DNA from: Ilyonectria destructans
Taxonomy: Eukaryota; Ascomycota; Sordariomycetes; Hypocreales; Nectriaceae
Assembly (NCBI GenBank): GCA_020740775.1
Contig: JAHEWK010000009.1
Coordinates: 1-64,000, forward strand
DNA length: 64,000 nt
Reading direction: 5' to 3'
Part shown: positions 25,501-35,403 of the stretch, in pieces
How positions within the stretch are numbered: position 1 is the first letter of the stretch
How the letters are laid out: each line of letters starts with the position of its first letter
Notes under the pieces: generated by a model
What the model saw: the letters and a program-made list of their open reading frames with translations, nothing else
Told to the model about the DNA's origin: nothing
Databases searched by the model: none
Translations under genes and position numbers: made by a program

Positions 25501-25720
25501 CTTTATTATTACTTTCTGCTACTTTCTTTCTGCTACTATAAAAGCTGCTATTATAACTGCTGGGGAATATATCTCCCTCTAGCTTTTCTATAATATTATA
25601 TAGTAAGCTTTACTACTTATCTATAAAGTAAACTGCTTAGTATTTAAATATCTTTTTATATCTAATATAATATACCCTTTAGTAAAAACTTAAATACTGA
25701 TAACTAATAGACTAATACTT
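22550..25720 (-). pseudogene. RecQ-type helicase resembling fungal telomere-linked helicases, copy A (heavily RIP-degraded)
   Basis: Minus strand, reading down. A segment near 25.6 kb (QFTLQISSKAYYIIL-like) resembles the part before the helicase core. Motif I is present as AIxILLIEAGKSILFILLAV (23,690-23,725). The motif II region reads INKYYIVI at 23,400-23,432, where a live copy would have a DECH-like box. Motif V reads ITGLGIGVNIEGIVAVIYIE (about 22,920-22,980) and motif VI YSLVDFVQQIG then GGQQVGEVV (22,848-22,900). A C-terminal MPGC...IATFIDKVAEEIYRDIA block follows near 22,640-22,750. This order fits SF2 RecQ-like helicases of fungal subtelomeres. It is dead: stops throughout and motif residues changed by G-to-A mutation. 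Confidence 0.7.
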
Positions 25721-26179
25721 ACTTATTAATATCTTTTTATCTTTATAACTAAATAGTATACTATTTAGATTTACTGCTATAATATTAGTAAGCTACTAAA
25801 GTATCTCTATTAGTATACTATTAAGTTACTAGTAGTAATAGTCTATCTTACAGTTAAAGCTCTACCTAAGTTAAGCCAGTAGTAACTATTTATAACCTAC
25901 TTTCTTATCCTTCTATTAGGCCCTTCTATTTATCTATATCTTTACTTTTATCTACTTAACTACTTTATAAATACTAATTAAATCCCAGAAGCTAAAGTGC
26001 CTTACTTAATTTAACCTCTTAATTTATAATAAATCTCAGTTAATATTCTCTTTTAAGTTATCTATTTAAAGTCTTATAGTATTCTCTATTTTAAGCTGAG
26101 CTTAACTGTTAGTAATTATTCTTTTTATAGTACTAATATTGGTATTATTAAATATAGCTATATAGGTATTCTTATTATT

Positions 26180-26880
26180 ATTATTATTATTATACTTTTA
26201 AACTGTCTAGTACTATATATACTTTCCCTTTATTTATATCTATAGTAGAATATCTATCTATTAAAGCTCTATTTTACTATATTATACTTCTCTTTAATAA
26301 TAAATAGTATTATTTTATACTACTATAAGATATTAGTATATAGTATAGCTATAACCTTTTAATACTAAAAGCAGTTTAATAGCTATATTACTATCTACTA
26401 GAAGTATATTATATTTTAAGTTAGCTAAATCTATATTAGTATAGTAGTTATTAATCTCTTTTAGTATATTATCTATTAATTAATATATATATTAAAAGTA
26501 CTTCTTAAAAGTATTTAACTATAATACTATATTATATTTATAGTAAATAAATATTTAGTACTTTTTATTAAGTTATATATACTTATTTACTATATATTTA
26601 TAATACTTAAGTATTAATTATTAATAGTAGATAATAAAATATAATTAAACTATAAATACTATTATTCTTTCTTCTTATTATATTTAACCTCTTTTTTCTC
26701 TAATTCTTATAATTTTAAGTTATAACTCTATATAACTCTAAATTTAAATTACTCTAACTTTAAGTTTTAACTAATTAGTAACTTAATCTAGTAGTAAGTA
26801 ATATTATAGTAATATATAGGCTATAAAATCCTATTTATATAGATAATTCTAGTAGAATTATCTGTAAATAATACCTAGGT
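26180..26880. repeat. 700-bp direct repeat, copy 1
   Basis: This segment is repeated in the same orientation at 34,695-35,403 with mostly C/T and G/A differences; shared anchors include TAGTACTATATATACTTTC and ATTAATCTCTTTTAGTATAT. The minus strand carries traces of an old frame (for example LKYNILLVDSNIAIKLLL), so it may be the upstream part of helicase copy A or of another degraded gene. I could not identify it. Confidence 0.75.
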
Positions 26881-27560
26881 ATATAAAGCTATAAGCTAAA
26901 TTCTAATAGCAGCTTATAATAGCAGCTTATAATAGCAGCTTATAAGAATACAGCTGCTATTTCTTATTACTTATAGCTAGTAACTAGTAATAACCTCACT
27001 TTATAATAGCAGCTTATAATAGCAGCTTATAATAGCAGCTTATAAGAATACTACTGCTATCTCTTATTATTAGTAACTAGTATCCTCCCTTATATATAGC
27101 AACTTAAGCCTACTGATATAAGCTGCTATTACAGTAAAAATTATTAATAGTAAGAAATTAAACTAATAGCTAATAAAATATTAAGAGGTATTTTAATAAA
27201 TATATATAACCTTAAGTAACTTAAATATTATACTATTAAGCTAACTGTAATTTATATATATATTGAAATATCTATTAATATTTTCCTACTACTTATTAAG
27301 GTATATAAAGCTATAAGCTAAATTCTAATAGCAGCTTATAATAGCAGCTTATAATAGCAGCTTGTAATAGCAGCTTATAATAGCAGCTTATAATAGCAGC
27401 TTATAAGAATACAGCTGCTATCTCTTATTACTAGTAACTAGTAACTGGTAATAACCTTACTTTATAATAGCAGCTTGTAATAGCAGCTTATAATAGCAGC
27501 TTATAAAAATACAGCTGCTATCTCTTATTACTAGTAACTAGCAACTAGTAATAACCTTAT
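26881..27560. repeat. Minisatellite of a 13-bp unit, TTATAATAGCAGC, in higher-order blocks
   Basis: Runs of three to six 13-bp units occur at 26,903-26,945, 27,001-27,043, 27,328-27,410 and 27,466-27,510. Each is followed by AAGAATAC(A)GCTGCTAT, then a CTTATTACTAGTAACTAGTAATAACC spacer split over two conserved parts. The AGCAGC of the unit and the GCTGCT of the tail are inverted, so each block can fold. Confidence 0.85.
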
Positions 27561-27834
27561 CTTATAATATCCTTATATAGTAGAATTAATATCCCACTCT
27601 CTAATAACAGCTGCTAGCTAAAAGGGGCTTTTAGTCTAGCAGTTAAGGAATTTATTTTTTAGCTGCAATATATAAGAAAGCTTACTAGCAGCTAGAAATA
27701 CCTCTTTAGAGGTTATTTCAGTCTCTAATTGGTTATACTGTCTTACAGTAAATTTAATTAGAGAGAAAAAATCCGCTGTAGCTAAATAGAACTAATAGGC
27801 ATTAAAAGCTGTATTCTAATAAGACGGTTTCTTA

Positions 27835-28150
27835 GGGGTTAACATCTGGCTAGGGGTCCTAAGTTTTTACTTAAGCTAATAGCTAAATCTTAGGGTTTAA
27901 TTCCTCCCTTAACAGCTATTTCTTTTTCCCTTTTAATTAACTGACTGACTGACTGACTAACTAACTAACTGACTGACTGACTGACTGACCGACTGACTGA
28001 CTGACTGACTGACTGACTAACTAACTGACTGACTAACTGACGGGCTGACTGACTGATTAGCTGCTTAATAAGGCACGGGTTTAATTCCTCCCTCAGCTGC
28101 TATTTCTTTTTCCCCTTTAATTAACTAACTGACTGATTAACTGACTGACT

Positions 28151-28192
<42 letters not shown>

Positions 28193-28280
28193 TTGGCTGC
28201 TTAATAAGGCACAGGTTTAATTCCTCTCTCAGCCGCTATTTCTTTTTCCCTTTTAATTAACTGACTGACTGACTGACTTT
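27835..28280. repeat. Satellite copy 2: same block plus (CTGA)n array as at 15.7 kb
   Basis: It starts with GGGGTTAACATCTGGCTAGG (copy 1 has GGGGTTAACGCCTGGCCAGG). It carries three units of the TTTAATTCCTCCCTTARCAG block, each followed by CTATTTCTTTTTCCC and CTGA/CTAA runs (27,938-28,050; 28,120-28,192; 28,258-28,278). Order, orientation and number of units match copy 1, and the differences are mainly C-to-T. Confidence 0.82.
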
Positions 28281-28690
28281 CAGCCTGCTATTACAAGCTA
28301 ATTAGAAATACCCTGCCTTATATATAGCAACTCGAGCTTGCCGGTATAAGCTGCTATTATAAGCTGCTGCAACTAAGCCAATTAGGAATACTCTAACTTA
28401 TATATAGCAACTTAGGTTTGCCGGTACAAGCTGCTATTATAAGCTGCTATTGCGGGCTGCTATTACAAGCTGCTAGTATTATAAGCTAGCATTAAATACC
28501 CTTCCTTATATATAGCTATATAAGCCTGCCAGTATAAGCTGTCTTTATAAGCTGCAGCTATAAGCTAATTAGAAATCTCCTAACTTATATATAGCAACTT
28601 AAGCTTACTAGTAAAAGCTTACTATTATAAGCTGCTACTATTATAAGCTGGCTGTAAATACCCTTACTTATATATAGCTAATATAATAGA
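28281..28690. repeat. Tandem repeat of an about 100-bp unit (four copies)
   Basis: Each unit contains CTTATATATAGCAACT (or a close variant), then AGCTTGCCGGTATAAGC, then one or more TATAAGCTGCTAT words and AATTAGRAATAC. Unit starts can be set at about 28,318, 28,398, 28,510 and 28,590. The GCTGC words are shared with the 13-bp minisatellite upstream. Confidence 0.75.
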
Positions 28691-28714
28691 AGCTAGCAGT
28701 TAAAAAAACTCTTA

Positions 28715-28850
28715 TTTACTACCTCTTTCTCTTTCTTCTCTTTCTTTTTTTTCTTCTTTTTCTTTTCTTCTTTTTCTTTTTCTTCTTCTTCTTTTTCTTT
28801 TTCTTCTTCTTCTTCTTCTTCTTCTTCTTCTTCTTTATTCCCTCTACTCT
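28715..28850. repeat. Pyrimidine tract ending in (TTC)n
   Basis: This T/C-only stretch ends with about 14 perfect TTC triplets near 28,793-28,838. On the minus strand it would encode Glu/Lys-rich low complexity at the far C-terminus of helicase copy B, after the last recognisable domain; a similar Glu run occurs near that protein's start. Confidence 0.7.
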
Positions 28851-28859
28851 TTTTATCCT

Positions 28860-31800
28860 TCTATAGCTGCTACTAAATTAGCCAGCTAAATAAAGCTATT
28901 ATATTTATTATCTTCACTCCGCTAATAAGCTATAGATACTACTGCCCAAGCTAATTCTAATAGTCTATCTTATTTTATAAGGCTTACTTAATAACCTCTT
29001 TTTCTATTTAGGCTTAAATTAACAGCTGAATAAAGATAATAAAGACTAGTAGCAATACAGTATACTTATATCTATAGCTTTAGCTTTAGTCCTTATAGCC
29101 CTTCTAATATAGAGTCTAAGAGAGGTGGCAGTAAAAGCAGCTTAGGTACTGCTCTTACCTGCCTCCCTTATAGTAAATACCGCTTTAAAATTATATTATA
29201 TCCGTAAAGAAAGGCAGGCCCAGCTCGCCCTCAGCTGTAGCTGCTGCCTTTATACCCTCTGTATCTATACCTTTCAGCCTGGGGCAGTAATACTATAAAT
29301 GTCTTACCTTGGCGGCTCTATATAGCAGCTAGTAGGGCTGGCACCCTATCTTTCCGGCCTTGCTGAGCCTGAGGCTGAGGGTAAGGCTGTCAATTTGCTT
29401 AAGTACAGCCTTAATTACAGCCAGCTTCTGGCTGCTTTGCTGCCCTTAAGCTTGAAGTAGAGCCAGCCCTAAAGTGAGCAGCTTATCCTATTACTAGCAG
29501 TTATTATAGAGAGCAGCCTTATAGCTAATAGTATAGCAGCTGTAATAGTCCCTATTTAGATGCCGGCTTAAGATATACCTCTAGCATTCCGGCATCTAGA
29601 TTAAGCTGCTAATTTCCTGCTTTTTCTTATTTTAGTAGGCCTTATACTGGGGGTTCCCTAGAGGCTAGTTTCTCTCCTTTATAACTATCTCAGCTAATAC
29701 TGGCTTGCCGGCCCGGCCTATCTATTTAACCTTCTGAGTATAGCTAAGAATAGAGTAGGGGATATTAAGGTGGATAATATATATAATACTTAAGATATTA
29801 AGCCTGATACCTAAGGCTGCTATAGTAATAATATATTATATTAAGCCCTCTATTTACTGCTAATAGTCTGCTTCCTATTAAGCTAGAAAGATAGCCTTAC
29901 CGGCCTTATCTTTATTTATGCCGGTATTAGTATTTATATAATAGTAATAGCAGTTAAGCTACTTAGTAATAGCCTTATAGCTTATATAGCTGCAGCAGAA
30001 TATAATCCCCTTCTCGCCGGCCTTTAAGGTCTGCACTTAAGCTGCTATATACTGCTTTACCTCTATAATACCTTAGCTGCTGCAAACCTTATAGACTTAG
30101 AACTGCACATTCAGGCGGTAGCTCAAGGCCTGGATGTAGATTGGATTCTGCAGCAGTATTGCAGCCTTAAAGGCAGCCTGCTTATATAGCAGTAAGATAC
30201 CCGTCAGAAAGACTAGCAGGCAGCAGAGGCCCTACAGCCTTATTAGCCCCTTCAGCTTAGCTCTATAGCTAAGGGCTGCTATAAAGATAAGGTAGTATTT
30301 ATTAATAACTATTTAGTCGAGCTGGCTGCCTATACTGAGGCCGGCTGCCTACTGCAGGAAGCTATCTGTAATAGCTGCCTCAGCTGAGACTACTATTACA
30401 GTAGGCTAGAATTTCTGGGCTTTTAGTTAAGCCCAGCAGTTTAGGCTGGCTGCTTAATAGCGGCTAACAAGCTAGTCCTTAAGTACTCAATAGGGGGCTA
30501 CTATAATTATCATACCGGCTTCCGTCAGAAGGGCCGGCATAATAAAAATCAGACTCTTACCGGCACCAGTCGGCAGGATGGCTATAAGAGGAGTCTGCTT
30601 AGCTGCAGCTCGCTGAATAGCCTCTCTCTGTGCCGCCAAGCGGAATTCGGCTGCTTTATTCTGCAGGGCCTGCTATAGAGTCTGCAGAAGGAGCTGCTTA
30701 TCTAAAGCTATAACTGTGCTCTCTCTTGCTGCTGCAGCTGCAGCCAAGCCGGCTATCTGAAGCAGCCCCAGCAGCCGAATTATCCCCTTAGCAGCAGCTG
30801 CTTTAGGCCCTTTAGCACTGCCCTTCTGCTCCTTATCAGCCTCTCTTTTTCTTTTTGTCCCCTTTATGCTGCTGCTGCTAGCCTCTGCCTCTACCTCAGC
30901 CTTAGTTGCAGCCTTAGCTTCAGCTTCTTCTGCAGTATAGCTAAGAAAGTAATACCAGTGCCGGCTAGTCTGGCTGAAGACCTTAAGAGACTTAGAGGTT
31001 AGCTGCTTCAGAATGTTAATAGTTATATTATAGCTGGCAGCTATACGGCTTATATACGCTGCAGTAAGATCCTCGATATTCTTATAGCTCTTGCCTTCTT
31101 TCTCTTTATCTTTATCTCTATCTCCCTGGCCGGCCGGGCTAAAATACCCCCTCTAGGGCCCTCGGGCTTGGGTATAGCGCCTGCTGACGGTAATAGCAAT
31201 ATACCGCTATTACTGCAGTATAATCCTTTAGCCGATATAGTGCTGGCTCTATTTAGCTAGAGCTTAAGATAGCTGGCTGCTATTCTAGGGCGTATTGGGC
31301 TTCTTATGTTGGTACCAGATAAAATCGCTTAGTAGATAGATCTTATTATAGAGGGCAAGATAGCTACTCTTAAGTTAGTCTGTAAAGAGCTGGATATAGA
31401 GTATATATATTACTACCAGCTGGCTAATTTAGCTCTATAGTATCTAAGGGATTACCTTAGGACTATTAAAGTAGATAAGGAATTTATAATATTAACTAAC
31501 TAAAATAATCTTACTATTAATAATAAAGATACTATAGTTCTAATTAATACTATTAATAAGCTGTAATTTAGTAATTTCTAGCTCTTAAAGAGGCTAATTA
31601 GTTAGATAGATAAGGAGTAAGAGTAGCTCTTAAAAGTACTTAACCTACTATAAATACTGCTAGATTTAGGGCTATTTCTACTTGCTCTAGCTATTAAGGA
31701 ATTCCTTTTATAGCAGGCCTGCTATAAGACTCTTAAGTATCTCCTTTTTCCGCCTGATAAGGCCGTTAGTATAAATAAAAGAGTAGCTGCATTAAGTCTA

Positions 31801-33916
31801 AGTTAGGTCGTTTCAAATAGCAGCTAGAGGGATAAGAAAGCGGCCTTTAGCTTTAAGTCCTGCCAGCTGAGCCTCTTACAGCCCCGACGCACTATTCCTG
31901 CTGCTACTGCTGCTGCTAGGGGGCTGGAAGAGCAGGCTTTCCTAAAGAAGGTCTTTAGCCTCTGCTATTATTCTCACTACTAGTTGCCAGATAGTATCTA
32001 TTATAAGAGGCTGCTCTTAAAAGTAAAGTAGGGTTCTATCTGTATTCTATAAGATAGCAAGCTAGCTGCCAGTCTCTATTATAAGCCTCTTTCTATAGAG
32101 TAACAGGCTTAAAATATAGTCTATTGGTATATAGCTAGTCTTATATAGCCCTCGCTGTATTTAGCCGCTTGGGTAGGTCTATTAGTACAGCTCGCTTATA
32201 GCTAGAAATTGCAACCTCAGCTATAACCGCTCGGCCTATATAGATAAGGCCGGCTAGAGTGCTGGTAAAGAGATAGGCTGGCTGCAGCTATCCAGTTCGG
32301 CTGTTAATTCCTAGGATAGCGACGAAATACCAGAGCGGGCTAGTAAAGGGGTCGGCAGGTAGACGCTGCATCTAGAAGCTAGCCAGAGTCTATAAGATCT
32401 CTTCTTTAAGCTGCAGCCAGCTACTACTGCTAGCGTTATTATCGTCGTCGTTATTATTATCATCCTTATTGTCGTCCTTATTGTGAAGGGCTGGACAGGA
32501 GTTTGTTCAACAGGCTGTTGCTGTAGGATTGTCTATCTAAAGCTAAAGAGAAGAGAAGAAGAAGAAGAAGGGAAGCCCCTTTCCTCACTGCTAAATAGTA
32601 ACATAGTCGCTAGAATAAGATAGGTAAAGGTATAGGCGAAGTCCGGGCTTCGCCGCTACTTCGCCGATAAGTCGCCCCACTTCTCAGTTAGCTGGGTTCC
32701 GGCAAAGCCGGAACCCGAGCCCAGGCCTCAGCCTGTAACACTTATAACCCTTATTCTTATCACTATTATTATAGCTATAGCCTGCTGCTACTGCCTGTAC
32801 TAGCCGGTAGCTAAGCCTGGCAAGCTAGCTGTGCTGCACTGAGGTAAGAATAAAAGTATGCTGTACAGCTAGCTTAGCCGGCTTAAGAGTCCGAACTTAT
32901 AGATAGTAGCAGAGGAAGCGCTTACTATAGCCCAGATACCGATCTATATTGGCCTTTTCCTGCAGAGGCCCAAACTGCCGGCTGTAGGTCTCCTGCAGGT
33001 GGGGGCTGGCCAGGTAGAGCCGGGCGATATGCGGCAGCGCCCCGAGGCCGGCGATACAGCGGCGGAAGAAGACTCAGTCTAGGGCTTAAACAAGCATCTG
33101 TAGGTCCGGCTTGTCGGCTTGCTGCGGCATCCGGCTGGCGGTGTGGATACGGCTGAGGTCTTGGCTGCTGAAGTAATCGACCCAGCCGGTGCGCCGCAGC
33201 CAGTTGGTTATCTTATGCTTGCGTATGCTGCCTTCGGCTATCTGGAGCAGCTTTTCCTGCTGCTGGCCTTACTCGTAGTCCCACTGCAGCTGGATGCTGG
33301 CTGCTAGTTGAGCCTGCTGCTGCTGCTGCTGCCGCTGCCTCGTAGCCTCTGTATCTTGGCTTATGCCTGGGCCTACTGTAGCAGCTGCTATAGCTGTAGC
33401 CGATACCCGGAAGTATAGTTGCTTCTGCTGCGGCTTAGTGAAGAAGGTCTGGACCTCTGTGTTGAACTAGAGGCCGTCTCGAGCCCAGCTGTCCCTTGCC
33501 TCGTGGGCCTGGCTGCAATGCCCTTTATACAGCTTCCAGCTCACAGTCAGGAAGCTAGAGCACCTTCGGCAGCTGAAGCCTTGACGGATGGGCAGCCTGG
33601 CGATAGGGGCTATAGGCTCCTTCGGCGGCGACTGCCTCCCTATCCCTCCTCCGGCAGGCCGCTACCAGCTTGGCCCTGTAAGGTTCTGCCCTCTATAGTG
33701 CCTCAGGAGGGCTCGATAGGCCGGCCGGTTGAGGCCGGAGTGTTCTTGCTGTAAATAGCTTTCTAGATCGGCGATAGTATAGCTGTGGGCCTTGTAGATT
33801 AAGGCCTGATAGGCAGGATAATATATCAGCCAGTACTGGGCCTTTCCTACTTCTTCTATTTCTTTTTCTTCTTCTTCTTCTTCTTCTTCTTTTTCTCTTT
33901 CTCTTGCTATATCCAT
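28860..33916 (-). pseudogene. RecQ-type helicase resembling fungal telomere-linked helicases, copy B (full length, moderately degraded)
   Basis: The minus strand starts at an ATG at 33,916 with MDIAREREKEEEEEEEEKEI. Residues about 25-80 (QYWLIYYPAYQALIYKAHSY...) match the start of the DUF3505-type N-terminal zinc region of these fungal proteins; a CRRC...H...H pattern follows near 33.55 kb. The middle has VFFRRCIAGLGALPHIARLY and FGPLQEKANIDRYLGYSKRF (about 33.06-32.92 kb). The helicase core has LAAQREAIQRAA and ILPTGAGKSLIF (motif I, 30,552-30,573), GEKGIIF near 30.04 kb, motif VI with IGRAGKPVLAEIVI (29,680-29,745), and a Cys-rich end near 29.1 kb. The length of about 1,650 codons is usual for the family. 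Stops are mostly TAG in place of Trp or Gln. Known relatives are subtelomeric; here the gene is inactive unless read through. Confidence 0.8.
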
Positions 33917-34156
33917 TCTATCCTTTTAAGCCAGCCTTAAGCCTCTTTTCTTTTTTTTTTTTATCTTAGGAAGGAGCAAGGGAAAAAGAAAGAGAGGAGA
34001 GGGGGGGGAAAAGAGGAAGAGGAAAAGAGAGAGAGAGAAAGAGAAAGAGGGAAAAGAAGCGTGGAAAAGAGGGGGGAATATTCCCTCTTTTCTTTCTTCC
34101 TTTTCCTTTTTCCTTTTCTTTTCCTAATTGGCTGGCGCCCAATTATTCTATAGTAT

Positions 34157-34268
34157 GCAGTTATCCTATAGTATAGTAGATACAGCGCGGCCTGTATGTC
34201 GGGATTTTAAGCTAATAGGGCTGTATATAATAGTTATTCTATAGTAATTTATACTGTAGGATAACTGC
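34157..34268. mobile_element. 112-bp MITE-like element with perfect 12-bp terminal inverted repeats
   Basis: GCAGTTATCCTA at 34,157-34,168 is the exact reverse complement of TAGGATAACTGC at 34,257-34,268. The interior is short, AT-rich and non-coding. It lies 22 bp before the solo LTR. No clear target duplication is seen, so it could also be a chance or functional inverted repeat. Confidence 0.45.
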
Positions 34269-34290
34269 AGACTTACAGTTAGGCGTTATT

Positions 34291-34570
34291 TGTCACGGCC
34301 CAGGCCAGGAAGGCGGTCTAGGACGGCAGTACGTAGGACCCACAGTTAGCTCCAGCCAATCGTGACAGGATCGCAGGAAGCAGGAGCGGTGCGCTCCTGG
34401 AGCGTCGATCTTGGAGCGGTGCGCTCCAGGATCGAGCGCTCCACCAATCATGCGATCCACCTAGTATATAGTCATCTGAGAAGTGCACATCTAGTATGGG
34501 CAGCTCCTCAGCTATCAACACAACTTGATTACATTGAGTATCTTTGACTCTACCATTATCAGACGTGACA
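34291..34570 (+). mobile_element. Solo LTR (280 bp) with TGTCACG...CGTGACA ends
   Basis: The segment begins TGTCACGGCC and ends GACGTGACA, so its ends form a 7-bp inverted repeat in TG...CA form. It shares its first bases, a CAGCTATCAACACA block and its ATTAYCAGAC-TGACA end with the LTR at 51.37 kb. Inside, GGAGCGGTGCGCTCC occurs twice (about 34,387 and 34,412). It is GC-rich and not RIP-mutated although it sits inside the AT block, so it may be a late arrival. No matching target duplication was found. Confidence 0.65.
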
Positions 34571-34694
34571 CGCTTGTTCAAGTCTTGACCCGCCTGATTC
34601 CCTGTTACATAAACCACCAATTAGGATCAGCCTACCCTAGACTCACGAGTATAGTGTAGTGTACCGATCGTCACATTATTAGATGTAATTATAC

Positions 34695-35403
34695 CGGCAT
34701 TCTTATTATTATTACTATACTCTTAAATTATCCAGTACTATATATACTTTCTTTCTATCTATATCTATAGCAGAATATCTATTTATTAAATCTTTACTTT
34801 ACTATATTATACTTCTCTTTAGTAATAGATAGTATTATCTTATACTACTATAAAATATTAATATATAGTATAGCTATAACCTCTTAATATTAAAAGCAGT
34901 TTAATAGCTATACTGCTATCTACTAAAAGTATATTATATTTTAAGTTAGTTAAGTCTATATCAGTATAGTAATTATTAATCTCTTTTAGTATATTATCTA
35001 TTAATTAATATATATATTAAAAGTACTTTTTAAAAGTATTTAGCTGTAGTACTATATTATATTTATAGTAAATAAGTATTTAGTACTCTTTATTAAGTTA
35101 TATATACTTATTTATTATATATTTATAATACTTAAGTATTGATTATTAATAGTAAATAATAGAATATAATTAAACTGTAAATACTATTATTTTTTCTTCT
35201 TATTATATTTAATCTTTTTTTTCTTTAATTCTTATAACTTTAAATTATAACTCTATATAACTCTAAATTTAAATTACTCTAACTTTAAGTTTTAACTAAT
35301 TAGTAATTTAGTCTAATAGTAAGTAATATTATAGTAATATATAAACTATAAAATTCTATTTATATAGATAATTCTAGTAGAATTATCTATAAATAATACC
35401 TAA
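34695..35403. repeat. 700-bp direct repeat, copy 2
   Basis: It matches 26,180-26,880 along its length in the same orientation; homology ends sharply at about 35,403 (AATAATACCTA). It starts just past the solo LTR region. See copy 1 for the doubtful coding trace. Confidence 0.75.

Noticed and set aside
26881..27560. CRISPR-like look of regular repeats
   Set aside because: Units are directly adjacent 13-mers without unique spacers, in a eukaryotic genome. This is a minisatellite.
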